From the NCBI GenBank assembly GCA_023014485.1, contig JAJOZX010012036.1:30001-94000 (forward strand): a stretch of 64,000 bases of DNA, read 5' to 3'. The notes under the pieces are model-generated. The model did no database searches. It was not told the origin of the DNA and saw nothing but the letters and a program-made list of their open reading frames with translations. This DNA comes from Bathynomus jamesi. Lineage: Eukaryota; Arthropoda; Malacostraca; Isopoda; Cirolanidae. A program made the position numbers and the translations under genes. Each line of letters opens with the position of its first letter. Position 1 is the stretch's first letter. This document shows, in pieces, positions 39,044-51,069 of this stretch.

Positions 39044-40080
39044 ATGCCGTCGCAGAAAGCGTCGTGTGTTAGGTGCAGGGTAAACCGGTGGTATTCGGAA
39101 TTTAAGGATTATAACGGCGGTCCAATGGCGATTACCGATAGATCAGTTTGTTTCTTTTGCGAGTTCATGGAGGAATTAGTTGACATAAAACGCAGTGTAC
39201 GTGAGGTAGCGGAAAGACTTGCAACGCTTGATGAGGGCAGGGGTAGGGCTACGGTTGACGGAAGCCGAACCAATACTAGCGTCGAAGACGTTAGTAATTT
39301 GAAGGGTGAGGTGCGTAACCTAGTTTCTAGTTTAGGTAGCTTGTCGGGAAGGTTAGATAGAGTTGAGGAAGAGGTTAAGGTTAGTCCGAGAGTAGTAGAT
39401 AGCGAGGGATTTAGAGAGGTTAAGGGTGGAGCTAGGCCGCGTACGTTAGGTGATAGGAATCCCCCCCCCCTATCGAGGTTTCGAACCCTTTCGCCCATTT
39501 GGAAAGGGATGTGAATGAGGGGGAAACTATTTTAATCGGAGACTCTTTAGTGCGCCACATGGTCAAAGAGTTCGTTAAACGGCATCCAACCAAGAGGAGG
39601 AGGGTCTGTCTCCCAGGGGCCAGGGTTGACAGAGTTAGAGACGAAGTAGATAGGATGGACGTTGCCTCCCGTCATTCATTGTTGGTGACGATGGTAGGAG
39701 GCAACGACTCGTATAGGCCCGATACGAGAGTGCCTGACCTTTTGGAGAGATATAGGGGGTTAATTAGGTCCCTGAAGGCGAGGTCAGATAGGTCTTTAGT
39801 TCTAGGTATTACCCCTAGGCACGGGTTGGGTCTTAGAATTACGTCAAAAACAATATTTTTGAATAACAAATTAGAAGAGATTTGTGCTGAGGAAAATGTA
39901 CCCTTCGTAAAGCTGTGGTCCGAATTCAGTGATCCTAGCCTTTTTATAAAAGATGGGGTGCATTTTAATGAAATAGGTAATGCTAGGCTAGGTAGGTTAA
40001 TAGACGAAAACGTGCGAAAGCTGTATAGGTCGAAGCCTTCTTTAAATGTTGTGGGTCCGGGAAACGCTGGCCCGACGTGA
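39044..40080 (+). pseudogene. CR1 ORF1 copy A: Cys-rich, coiled coil and SGNH esterase
   Basis: The N-terminal CVRCRVNRWYSEF and SVCFFCEFMEEL form a C-x2-C...C-x2-C knuckle. A helical stretch follows (LKGEVRNLVSSLGSL). The frame slips at C10 (39461-39470); one more C would join it to the esterase frame (39499-40080). That domain shows GDSLVRHM (Ser block), GGNDSY (Asn block) and DGVHFNEIGN (Asp/His block), the SGNH hydrolase order seen in CR1 ORF1 proteins. The esterase role in retrotransposition is unclear. Open apart from the homopolymer slip. Confidence 0.8.
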
Positions 40081-42028
40081 TAAATAGTTTAAAACGCGGG
40101 CCCGTGGTAAAAAATAACTTAAACGTCTTTTATTGTAACGCGCGTAGTATTAGAAATAAATTAAATGAATTTAAGGCGATAATTTATTCCGGCAACTATG
40201 ATATAGTTGCTATCACTGAAACTTGGTTAAATACCGTGACTCGGGACTTGTTGGGGGAACTTGATATACCGGGTTTTAAACTCTTTACTAATGATAGGTT
40301 ACATAGGTTTGGTGGAGGCGTTTTGCTGTACATTCGTAATTCCCTTAGGGCTATCGAGGTTAAGTTAGATTTTCCGGCAGCAATTAATGCGATATGTGTT
40401 GAAGTTAGGGCGCGTAGTATTAGTTTTAATTTTGTTGTTGTTTATAGACCTCCCGTTCAAACCCTCGATACAGATACTAGATTTTACTCACTTCTTGGTA
40501 ATTTTATTGACAATCGGAATAGTATAATTGTCGGAGACTTTAACTGCCCTAATGTTAATTACGAGAATTTTACTGGTAATGAGGAGGGTTTGAGATTGGT
40601 TGAGTTTATGGACGATAACTTTTTACGACAGATAGTTACCGAACCAACGCGCGGTGACAATATTTTAGATTTGGTGATGACGAACGGCGAGAATATAGTC
40701 GAAGGTTTAGAAGTAGGCGAGAGTTTAGGATGTAGTGATCATCAAATTCTTAGGTTTAAGTTATTGATAGAAAACACCCAGGATAGTAACGTAATAGAAG
40801 TCCCTGATTTTCGTAGGGCTAATTTTGATAGTTTTGCTGATAGGATGAGAGTAGTGGACTGGGATAACTTTTTTTATGGGCAATGACACAAATTTGCGTT
40901 GGGTGGCGTTTAAAGAAAGTTTTAGGAATATTGAAAGGGAGTTTATTCCTCGTAGGCCCAAGCGCGCTAGAAATCATGGTAGGCCAAAGTGGTGGACTAG
41001 GGAAATAGGCGAGTTTATAAACGAGCGTAATAGAGCGTATAGACTTAATAAGCGCAATGGCACGGCAGCTAACTTTAATAGATATATCGAGCTTAGACGT
41101 CAGGTTAAAAGATCAGTTAGGAATGCCAAGCGTAATTTAGAGATACTTATAGCTGCGGATAGTATACATAATCCAAAAAAGTTTTTTGAATACGTTAATA
41201 ATCGTAAGCCGGTAAAAGATAACATAGGCCCTCTAGTGGATGTTAATGGCGCTTCTTTGGCTTCTGACGCTCAGGCGATGGCGGGTATTTTCAATAACTT
41301 TTTTGCAACAGTTTTTACCGTAGAAGACGTAAATAATGTCCCCGACGTGGACGATATCGTTCTATTTAGTAGCGAGACTATTTTGGATGAAATAACTGTT
41401 TACGAGGCTGAGATTGCGCATTATATCGATAGGCTAAAAGTTAGCAAGGCTCCAGGCCCTGACGCTTTTTATCCCAGACATTTGAAAGATTTGAAAGAAG
41501 TTATCGTAGGCCCCTTAACGAAGATTTTTAATCAGTCACTCGAAACGGGGATTATTCCTGAAGACTTCAAATTAGCTAACGTCACGCCTATTTTTAAAAA
41601 AGGCGACCGCGCAGTAGCTAGCAATTATAGGCCCATTAGCTTAACGTCAATTGTCGGTAAACTTTTGGAATCCGTAGTTAGGGATCGTATCATCGATCAC
41701 TTAGAAAGTAGAGATTTGATTAATAGTAGTCAGCATGGGTTTCGACGCCATAGGTCTTGTTTAACTAATTTGTTAGAATTTTATAACGAAATAGTGCGCG
41801 AATACGATAGGCATAGAGCAGCTGACGTTATTTATTTAGATTTTAAAAAGGCGTTCGATATAGTTCCGCAGAGGAGACTAATTGCGAAGGTCAAAGCGCA
41901 CGGTATACGCGGTCAGGTAGCTAACTGGTTAGAAGAATGGCTTCGTGCTAGGAGGCAGAGGGTCGTAGTTAATGGTAGTGAATCGGGGTGGTAAGATGTA
42001 GGTAGCGGTGTCCCACAGGGTTTAGTGT
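40077..42028 (+). pseudogene. CR1 ORF2 copy A: endonuclease and partial RT
   Basis: APE-type endonuclease motifs: NARSIRNKLNEF, ITETWLN, VVVYRPP, IVGDFN and CSDHQILRF. A T7 run (about 40869-40876) shifts the frame by one. RT follows: [70 protein letters not shown] at 41992-41994 and the deletion after SGVPQG remove the catalytic FADD. ORF2 has no ATG near its start; it opens with GTG overlapping the ORF1 stop (TGA 40078-40080). Confidence 0.85.
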
Positions 42029-42414
42029 CTGTAACTGCATGTCTGTAACTCTCTTTTCTTGCATGTTTGTAGTTTGCATGGTATGACTGTGAGTTGAGAC
42101 TGTGTTTGCATGGTTTGTAAGCGTTCTTATTTCACTTCTTTTCATCTTTCACCCCTCTCCTATTCTCTCCGACTATTTTTCTGACTTGTCGGCAGTGGCC
42201 GGCGGATGATGATGGTGTCTTTTTTCTCTTTTTCTGAATGAATGTTAACCCACGAATGATAGGTGTTGCTACTTACTTAACCCCTTATTCTCTTCTCTTC
42301 ACCCCCTACTCTTTCCTTTCTCTCGGCTAACCTTAGAGTGGATCTTAGGGTCTTTGTTAGCCTTAGCTTCTGTAGATCTGTAGATCCTCGTCCTCAATCT
42401 CTCTCTGTGTGTGT

Positions 42415-43410
42415 GTGTAAGATTAAGCATCTAGAACAAAGCGTGGCACGCTTGGAAAACACGGTGCCTATTCCGGAAAATAGAACGGAGAAACAAGAAT
42501 TCAAATTGGTAAAAAAAAAAGACCCTCCAAACCAAAACCAAAACATAAGGATTTGGAACCCATTACCATCAAAAATAAGTTTCACTTACTTGCTGATGAG
42601 GAGGATGAATCCTTTTTAATTGGGGATTCTATGGTAAGAATCAAGGGGACTTTTTCGGAGCAAGACGCGTGACCAAGAGAAAACTCTTGGTGTTTTCCGG
42701 GTGCCACAGGCCAGATAATTAATAGGGAATTAGGCAAAATTAATATCAAGAATAAGAGTTGCCCTATCATTGTCCATGTTGGTGGCAATGACGTTTTTCT
42801 GGGAGGGACAAGAGGGCAGACAGAGTCCATTATAAAAGAATTCAAGAACCTAACTGACAAGGTTAGGGATAGGACAGACATGCGTATGGTCGTAGGAATT
42901 CTCCCTCGAATGCGTGCTAGTGACTATACTCTAAGTAAAGCCATTGGCATAAATAAAGAGTTAAACGCATGTGTGATGAAAAAGGCCTAAAGTTTGTCGA
43001 TTTTTGGCCTACATTCTACGGAAATGGGGAATACTTTGGTTCGGACGGGATACATTTTAAAAAGAAGGGGAAAAAGAAGTTTGGTGGTTTACTGAACATT
43101 AATTTGTATAATCTTTTTAAACTAGGACCCCCCAAACCAGCAATTGATCCGTCCTCCTCCCCCAGCGGTTAGTCCTCCTCCCCCAGCGGTTAGTCCTCCT
43201 CCCCCAGCGGTTAGTCCTCCTCCCCCAGCGGTTAGTCCCACTCCCCCAGTAGTTAGTCCCACTCCCCCAGTAGTTAGTTCCACTCCCCCAGTAGTTAGTC
43301 CCACTCCCCCAGTAGTTAGTCCCACTCCCCCAGTAGTTAGTCCCACTCCCCCAGTAGTTAGTTCAACTGCGTCGGGAAACGACTCAGGCCAGTTAGGAAA
43401 AATCACAACT
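42415..43410 (+). pseudogene. CR1 ORF1 copy B: coiled coil, esterase, Pro-rich repeats
   Basis: A coiled-coil start (IKHLEQSVARLENTV) leads through frameshifts in A-runs (near 42512) to the esterase: LIGDSMVR (about 42616), HVGGNDVFLGG (about 42778) and GSDGIHFKKKGKKKF (about 43040). Breaks occur near 42670 and 42970. The C-terminus is ten 7-residue repeats, four PPPPAVS then six PTPPVVS-like, and the end STASGNDSGQ resembles the copy C ORF1 end (GCSGNGSC). Confidence 0.75.
43150..43368. repeat. 21-bp VNTR, ten units, inside CR1 ORF1
   Basis: Four units CCTCCTCCCCCAGCGGTTAG(T) followed by six units CCCACTCCCCCAGTAGTTAG(T), variants starting TCC. The unit length keeps the reading frame (7 codons). 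Confidence 0.92.
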
Positions 43411-46165
43411 TAAAATCACTCAAAACTGTGCTCTCAATGCTAGGTCAATTAGAAACAAACTAATGGAATTTATAGCGCTTGTCAAAACTGAGAACTTTGA
43501 TATCATCGGAATAACGGAATCCTGGATTCATTCTGATCAAGGGATTTTGTAGGAGAATTTGAAATGGTAGGTTACAAATGTTTCACAAAAATAGGAACGG
43601 AAGGGAAGGCGGCGGTGTGCTTTTGTATGCTCGGAACTGCCTGCACCCGGTAAACAGTAATATCGTATCTGCTCATGAAATGTTGGGAATTGATCTAAAC
43701 CTAAATAATAAAGTAGTGCAGCTACTTCTAGTATATAGACCACCTCACTACCCCGTTGATAAGGATATAAACTTGTATAACAAATTAAGCAGAATAGTGA
43801 ATAATAAGATCAGTGTGATTTTTGGTGATTTTAATTGTGGTAATGTAAATTGGGAAAACAAAACAGCTGATGCTGAGGGCTCAAGACTGTTGGAATTTGC
43901 CGATGATAACTTATTAAGTCAATGAGTTGACGGGCCTACAAGGGGTAATAATAAACTAGACCTCATATTCACGAACGAAGATGACCTAGTCTCTAACCTG
44001 ACTATTGGTGAAAATTTAAGTAACAGCGATCATAATTTGATTAGGTTTGACCTCAGGGTTCCAGTTACTACACGCGAAAAGACTCGTGAAAGACTGGATT
44101 TCTCGAGAGCAAATTTTGAAAGCTTCCGAAGTAGTTTAGACACACTTGAAGTTCTAATAAGTGAGGACGTCAATGTCACCTGGAGCTCATATAGGGATCA
44201 ATTTAGAATATTACAGAACACTTTTATACCCACTAAAGTGGTTTCCTTGTCAACAAAGTCACCGAAATGGTTTAACAACGAAATTAGGAGGGTTATTACG
44301 GGAAGAAATAGAGCCTACAAACTACTTAAGTCGCATTTCAACCACACTAATTCAGGAAACTATATAAACCTACGTAGGAGGGTTAAGTCCTTAATTAGAT
44401 CAGCCAAACGTGATGAAGAAGCTAGAGTTGCCTCACTCTGTAAAGTTAACCCTAAAGAATTTTTTGCCCATGTTAATAGCAGAAAGCCAATTAAAAATTC
44501 TGTAGGCCCCTTAAAAGATAGAAATGGCGTACTGAAATTCGATGATAAAGATATAGCTAATATGTTAAACGAGTTCTTCGTTACAGTCTTCACGGAGGAA
44601 GACACAATAGAAGTGCCAAGTCCTCGGATTACATATGACGGTGACCATCCCGTAGAGACCATAAGTTTTACGAGAAATGAGGTACAGCAATTAATTGATA
44701 AGATGAACAAATACAAATCACTGGCCCCGACTTATTTCTTCCAAGGGTATTAAAAGAGGTTAGCCACAATGTTGTTGACGACTTAGTAACCATATTCAAA
44801 CAATCAATCGAGTTAGGGAAAGTTCCAACCGAATGGAAGTTAGCAAATGTAACACCAATCTTTAAAAAGGGTGATGGGGAAAATCCTTGTAATTACCGCC
44901 CGATCAGTTTAACATCAGTTGTCGACAAACTGTTGGAATCCATCACAATTTACATTGTGTATCACCTTGAATCTAACAATCTAATTTTTTATTCTCAACA
45001 TGGATTTAGGCGACATAGATCCTGTCTGACAAACCTGTTAGAGTTTTTCCATAATATGCATACACTGTACGATGCAAGTAGGGCAATAGATATAGTGTAT
45101 CTCGACTTTCAAAAAGCCTTTGACAAAGTCCCTCACGCTAGATTGATAGCTAAAGACAAAGGACTAGGAATCACCGGGCTCGTTTCCAACTGGATTGAGG
45201 ATTGGTTAAAAGATAGAAAGCAGAGAGTGGTAATAAATGGAGTGGCTTCGGAGTGGGCGCCCGTCACCAGTGGTGTCCCACAGGGTTCCGTTCTGGTTCC
45301 TTTACTTTTTATCATCTATATTAACGATATAGACGTCGGGCTTCTAAGTGCAATCTCCAAATTTGCAAACGATACGAAATTAGGAAGTACTGTAGGTACT
45401 GAGGAGGGCGTAAGAACGCTTCAGAACGATCTTGACAGGTTGGGCGAATGGTCTGCTACTTGGCAGATGCCATTCAACTTGGACAAATGTAAGGTAATGC
45501 ACATAGGTTATAAAAACCCGAAGACCGATTACTCTCTCTTGGGAAGGAACTTGACTGAGACCGATCTAGAGAAAGACTTAGGAGTCTATATCAGCAACGA
45601 TCTGAAACCGTCGAAGCACTGTGCAGAAGTCGAAAAGAGGGCCTTAAAATTATTAGGTTATATTAAAAGACGGTTCCAGTTTCGGAACAAGGAGACTGTA
45701 ATGTCTCTTTATAATTCTCTAGTCAGACCTCAAATGGAATACTGTGCGCAGTTTTGGTCTCCATCCCTCAGGAAGGACATAGAAAGGTTGGAAAGAGTAC
45801 AAGCAAGGGCTACAAAATTGATCCCTTCAATGAGAATGCAAAGCTACCAACGGAGATTGGAGCGCCTAAATCTGTTTAGCTTAGAGACGAGGAGGTTGCG
45901 GGGTCAGCTTATTCAAGTCTTCAAGATGCTCAAAGGAATAGACAGGGTAGATTACAGAAACTTATTCTCACTTAATGCCAATCCGACAAGAAATAATGGG
46001 TTTAAACTGGAACTAAAGACATTTAGGACCTCTGTCTGCGGAAATTTCTTTTCCTATAAAATAGTTAATATCTGGAACCAACTTCCCTCAGAGGTTGTTT
46101 CCAGTCAAAGTGTAAATGTGTTTAAAAATAGGCTAGACAAAGTACTGAACACATTCATAGTTTAA
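43411..46165 (+). pseudogene. CR1 ORF2 copy B: endonuclease and RT with FAND active site
   Basis: Endonuclease: NARSIRNKLMEF, ITESWIH, LLVYRPPHY, IFGDFNCGNVNWE and SDHNLIRF. TGA at 43923-43925 replaces the Trp that copy C keeps (TQWVNEP). Frameshifts lie near 43555 and 44740. [49 protein letters not shown], then FANDTKL at 45362-45382, where AAC replaces the GAC for the first catalytic Asp of FADD. The C-terminal part ([18 protein letters not shown] to [12 protein letters not shown]) is open. It cannot polymerise as written. Confidence 0.88.
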
Positions 46166-46518
46166 GATTAAAACCTCAGAAAACTCTGCAGGAGTTCGCT
46201 TGCACGGTGTCTCTGTGAGCAAGCTAAATCTAGAGCTATTTATATATTCTCCACTTTCCTGTAAAATTTCCTTGGCTACTTTTCCAGGGTCAAGGTATTT
46301 TCTTCAACCTTTTTCCGTACTTGCCTCTGGCATGGAGGGAGCGGAGGGTGGGGAGAGAGCCTTCTACTTTTCTATCCAGTTTTCTACTACTATTAGGATA
46401 GTTGAAACAAAAATAAACTTTTAATAACAGGAACCTCCCAGAGTGGACCGAAAGGTCTTTGAGGCTTCCTCTTGTCCTTGTAACTCCTTGTAACTCTCTC
46501 ATATTCTATTCTTTCAGT

Positions 46519-46553
<35 letters not shown>
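46519..46553. repeat. (CT)n microsatellite
   Basis: About 17 CT units after the CR1 copy B tail. Confidence 0.95.
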
Positions 46554-46556
<3 letters not shown>

Positions 46557-47548
46557 GGGGGTATAAAGGTTATGCACATTTCTTCTGGATGTAATAAACT
46601 TTATACTTGGGGTGTGACAGTCCTCCGGTCCCGAGTCGTGGGATTCTAGAGGAACTGGCTGCCAGTTCCTTTAGGTTCTCTCTCTCTTTCGGGAGGGCGG
46701 GTGAAGTATTTTGCACAACCCCGTCCCGTGGGTTACTAGGACCCCATCCCATCCCTACTCTGTCCTTTTAGCTTACGTTAAGGTTGTTCTCCTCTGACTG
46801 AAAAAAAAAAAAAAAAAAAACCTTTTAGTATTAAGTCTTTTTCTCTTCTTTTACTATTAGGACCCTACTGCTACCTCATGCGTGGGAAGAGAGGCTTTGG
46901 AACCTCTATAAATAACACCATTTAACGCTCGTAGGTTGTGAGAGACTGGGATGGAGGGGTCCCAGGCGTAGGGGCGCGATGAATGGAGTGTGGCTAGTGC
47001 CCCGTTAAGCCCATTCCTAACGCGTAATTGCCTGACCAGCCCCCTGCGACCGTTCTTTGGTGACCAATTGATGGTGCTTGGCTGTACTGCTCTGAGGTGA
47101 GAGAGCTTTACTGCCCAGCTGGCTGCCAGGCCAGCGTAAAGTCTCGGGCGTAGCCTCTGGGTCTGGTGGGATATCCCTTGAACACTGGATTCTAAGAGTC
47201 TGGCCGCTTGTGAGTGACTAGTAAGACTTAGTAAGGGGCTGCATCTCGCTGTCGCTCCTGGCGGAAAATCCGTGACGCCTGCGTCGCGAGTGTTTGTCAG
47301 TTGGTAGCTGCGACACGTTTGGGACTGTCCGGCCCTGGGGAGACCTTTGGTCGGTGCGGCAGCAGGAGAGGTGTAGTCTTCTGGAAGGGATGAACGTCAC
47401 TTGCAAATAGGTGAATGCGTCTACGCGCGGGATGAATTCACCCCCCCCCCCTTTCTTATATACTGGTCAGAACGTTTTTGGATAGTTTTCATTGCTAGAA
47501 CGCTTTATCTTATTCAGAGTATTCAGAAAAAAAAAAAAAAGAGAAAAT
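46554..47548 (+). promoter_or_regulatory. Putative 5' UTR/promoter region of CR1 copy C
   Basis: GC-richer than its surroundings (about 46860-47450), with no long open frame and many G/C blocks, ending with a C12 run (about 47441-47452) and an A14 run before the ORF1 ATG. Its extent as part of the LINE is inferred from position, since copies A and B have different leaders. Confidence 0.4.
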
Positions 47549-47654
47549 ATGGCAGGGCCAGCTAAATTGAAAGCAGAATGATTTAAATGTAAAGTTAATC
47601 ATTGGTGCGTTGACTTCCCTGAGGGTAGTATCAGCGATATCACATCCCTTAGTG
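47549..47654 (+). pseudogene. CR1 ORF1 copy C, N-terminal remnant
   Basis: ATG 47549 reads MAGPAKLKAE, then TGA (47579-47581), then FKCKVNHWCVDFPEG in the same frame, resembling the CVRCRVNRWYSEF knuckle of copy A. It is cut by the hAT at 47655. Confidence 0.6.
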
Positions 47655-50600
47655 CAGTGATGGCGAACCTATGACACGCGTGTCAGCAGTGACACGCAGC
47701 AGGGTTTCAGGTGACACGCGATGGATGTTGAAAATTTTTGGTATTCTGATGAAAAACTGCAATAAATCGTCTACGATCATTTTCAATTAAGGCGATTGTC
47801 GGTTTTGTCCCATTGAAAGAAATCTATTTTATAGTTAGCCTATTTTTAATTATACTATCATTATTACCACCCGAGACTCCATCATATGTGCAAATTATGA
47901 CTCCCTCACCCCCACCCCGCTGGGGGCCCTCTTTATCCGCGAAAACTGACCAAATCAGCCCAAAATCGCCATTCTTAAAAAATTCGCAACAAATTAGCCG
48001 TTGGGTAAAATTCAATCACCCTTCGAATATAAGTACTTTAGCCCTTATGCAAGAGATCTAGTGAGGCGATTTTCCCTAACACAATTCATCGCTTCCGGAT
48101 AAACGAGGAACGTTTTCTTCTCAGAAATCGAGGAAAAATTCGCTAAAATTGTCACTTTTTTCAATATAACTGAACATAACTCAGCCTCATGATAAAAATT
48201 TAAAATTTCCTTCTCTAGGACTGTAAAGAAACGCATTCCCTTATTTATAGTCTTTATCCCAGTCAATTTCGTTGATAAATAAGAAAGATATCATCGTTTC
48301 TTCTCCCGAGGTAGGCTGAATGCGCAAACGCAGCAATAGGCATCCGAAAGTTCACAGCTGGCTGGTGACGTGGTCACGCACGCCCCCACCGTGACCGTTC
48401 CTTATTGGTTATTTCAAGAGTTTCCAACAAGGATATTGATGTTGCTTAATATTATATACTTAAATAACAATATCTGACCTTATACTTGACCGTTTTTAAC
48501 GCGGAAAACGTGTAATTTGTTATAATTGGCATATGATATTGAAATATACTATGAAAAATATTTTAGTTTGGCAATTATTATTTTAGGCTACTTGCAAATT
48601 AACGAATTAGCAACTCACGATTGGTACGAAGTAACAGAAGGACGCTGGAGCAACTTGCCTACTAACACAAAGAACTTCAAGTTACCACAAGTTAAGTAGT
48701 CTTGCGTGATCTGCTACTTGAGTTGATGGTGTATAATTGCTACTGCTTATTGTGCGTGCGCGCTTCAATTTTTGCGAATATTTCTTGGTATGACAAGTGC
48801 ATGCTCTTTATTTTTAATTTGTGAACCCTTTTACAATGGCATCAAGCACTAATAAAAAACTGAAATTATCACAAAAAGGAAGTGGAAGAAATTTCCAAGA
48901 TGGCTGGACTGAACAATATGGTGTTATTGATAGGGGCGATAAAGTTCTTTGTAAATTGTGTCAGGAGCTCGTTGTGAGTAGAACTTGGAATGTAAGAAGA
49001 CATTTTGAAACTAAGCACCAATGGCTCCTAGAAAAAACTTTTGAAGAACGCAAAGAATACATATCACAACAGCTAAAGCGGACACAATCGCAATTAGAGA
49101 ACTTAATGAAATTTTTGGCACGACCTTCCAATTTAGTAGCTGCAAGTTATAGTATTTCACATACTATTGTTGAGCATGGGAAATCACTTAGTGATGGTGA
49201 CTACATTAAAAAAGCTTTCGTAAAGTGTGCACCATTTTTATTTGAGGATTTTCATAATAAGGACGCTATTGTAAAGCGCATGAATGATTTACCAATAAGC
49301 AGGAATACTGTTAAAGACAGAGTTATAAAAATGAATTCTAGCATAGAAAATCAAATTCAGCAAGACTTGAACTCCTGCTATTGTTTTTCCATTTGTCTCG
49401 ACGAAACTACAGATATTACGTCATCAGCTCGATTAGCTATTATTGCAAGGTATTTTCACGGTGATTCTATGCACGAGGAGTTGATAAAGTTAGAGAATTT
49501 GCCTCAAAATACGACAGGGAAAGACATATGTGACTGTGTTGTTAAAGTGTTCCGTGAGAAACAGATAGATTTGTCGAAAATATTTTCGGTTACAACTGAT
49601 GGTGCGCCTAATATGGTTGGCCGTAATGTCGGTTTTATCAAACAATTTACAGAAGCTGTTGGTCATCCCCTTGTTTGTTTTCATTGTACCATACATCAGG
49701 AGGCACTGTGTGCGAAAGCAGGCTTTAAAGATTTGGATGATGTGATGAGAGTCGTGACAAAGGTAGTTAATTTTATAGCTGCCAGGGCTTTAAAAAAACG
49801 AGAATTTAATTCACTTTTAAGTGAAGTTGAATCAGTGTACAATGGTTTATTAATGTACAATAATGTTCGATGGTTGAGTCGTGGTCAAGTACTTGAACGG
49901 TTTGTTGAATGTTTAAATGAAATTAAATTATATTTAAATACGAAAGGCATGGAGCAGGAATTTTCTCAGTTAAACGATTCTGCTTGGCTCAGTAAACTGA
50001 TGTTTTTCACTGATTTTTCATTGCACCTGAATGAACTTAATGTACAAATGCAAGGTTTCGGAAAATCTGTCGATGTTATGTTTGGCTTGATCAAGAGCTT
50101 TGAGAATAAACTCAGAATATTTCAACGTGATTTAGAAAGTAACAGTTTCAAGTATTTCCCAAGAGTGAAGAATTTTTTTAATGAAACCAACCCCCAAAAT
50201 CGTGAACAACACCCCAAACAATTTATCGAAGTTCTAAAGTCCGTGACTGAGCAGTTTTCTTCTAGATTTGAGCAATTTCGAGAGTTGGAACAAACAATCC
50301 AATTCATAAAATATCCCGATGAAACAGAATTCACGGATCTTAAATTAGATGGCTTTGAGTGGTTGGATTTAATAGACCTAGAAATGCAACTAGCCGACTT
50401 CAAATCTAACCCTATCTGGAAGCGAAAGTTTATTGCTCTTAGAAATGAATTATAAGAACTTGAGCGGGAACGTGTGCAAGACATCGCGCGTAAAAATTCA
50501 GACTGTGAAATTCTAAGAGTGTGGAATAGCATTCCCGAAAACTTTCGTGCTCTCAAAATCCTCGCGCAAGCTCTCTTAACAATTTTCTCTTCAACGTACT

Positions 50601-50948
50601 CGTGTGAAACTGTTTTCTGCCTTGAATAACATCAAAACGAAAGGGAGAAATAGAATGAGTGACGACATGAGCGCTGCCTGCGTAGCGTTAAAATGTACAC
50701 ACTATAGCCCTCCTATAAAGCAACTTTCTTCTAGTACTCAGCAGCAGAAAAGTCATTAAATTTAAGGTAACTTTTTAATTTCACTTTATTAAATTAGTTA
50801 TATAATTAAGTATATTATGAATTCATAGATTATATTTCAATATACTATTAGTTGAATAGCCTAGTACTTTCGATTAATAAGTCAGCTATCTATGATTTTG
50901 TAGTTAAATTTAAAATGCATGTATGCAAGTGACACGCCAACAAGTACA
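47655..50948 (+). mobile_element. hAT transposon inserted in CR1 copy C
   Basis: The 5' end CAGTGATGGCGAACCTATGA (47655) with repeated GTGACACGC subterminal motifs is a classic hAT terminus. The 3' side keeps a GTGACACGCC motif (about 50929) but the terminal repeat is gone, and the 8 bp preceding the left end (CCTTAGTG) do not recur. A deletion therefore removed the 3' end together with the adjoining CR1 ORF1 esterase. The transposase is nearly complete. Confidence 0.82.
48836..50759 (+). pseudogene. hAT transposase (BED finger, Charlie/ZBED5-like), two lesions
   Basis: The start is ATG 48836. The BED zinc finger VLCKLCQELVVSRTWNVRRH, with ETKH following, is at about residues 37-63. Catalytic segments: CLDETTDITSSARL (first Asp), VTTDGAPNMVGRNVGF (second Asp) and VCFHCTIHQEALC (C-x2-H-like). 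The frame meets TAA at 50453-50455, continues open (ELERERVQDIARKN, NSIPENFRALKILAQ), then shifts near 50620. The hATC dimerisation domain is read as FSSTYSCETVF and RMSDDMSAACVALK, ending TAA about 50759. The layout is that of the family domesticated in vertebrates as ZBED5/GTF2IRD2-like genes. Inactive as written. Confidence 0.88.
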
Positions 50949-50955
50949 GGTGGGT

Positions 50956-51069
50956 GACCCTCCTCCTACGTTGGAGGGGGCTCAGTCTCCTGCGGAAGTT
51001 GCCCCCTCATTAGTGAGGGGCTCTTCAACTCCCGACAGCCCTGGCTGTTCGGGAAACGGGTCGTGCTAA
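50956..51069 (+). pseudogene. CR1 ORF1 copy C, C-terminal remnant
   Basis: An open Pro/Ser-rich tail (DPPPTLEGAQSPAEVAPS to PGCSGNGSC) ending TAA 51067-51069, comparable with the copy B ORF1 end. The middle, with the esterase, is missing. Confidence 0.6.

Larger units (their letters stand above)
38840..42075 (+). mobile_element. CR1-type LINE, copy A (RT half deleted)
   Basis: Contains ORF1 (zinc-finger, coiled coil, esterase) and ORF2 (endonuclease, RT). RT ends abruptly after GVPQG at about 42028. The next bases, TGTAACTGCATGTCTGTAACTCTC, look like the (CCTTGTAACT)n-type tails of copies B and C, so I infer an internal deletion that joined RT to the tail rather than a 3' truncation. Confidence 0.8.
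42076..46526 (+). mobile_element. CR1-type LINE, copy B
   Basis: The 5' pyrimidine-rich leader (42076-42410) precedes ORF1 (with a repeat-expanded Pro-rich tail) and ORF2. The 3' UTR ends with two CCTTGTAACT units (46470-46497), then a stretch shared with copy D, and then (CT)n. Full length in outline but with several frameshifts and a mutated RT active site. Confidence 0.82.

Noticed and set aside
43150..43368. CRISPR-like array of regular 21-bp repeats
   Set aside because: Units are contiguous with no spacers, keep a reading frame and lie within CR1 ORF1 of a eukaryote.
46554..47548. A GC-rich gene or CpG-island promoter of a host gene
   Set aside because: No long frame. It directly precedes a CR1 ORF1 start and is more simply a LINE 5' UTR.
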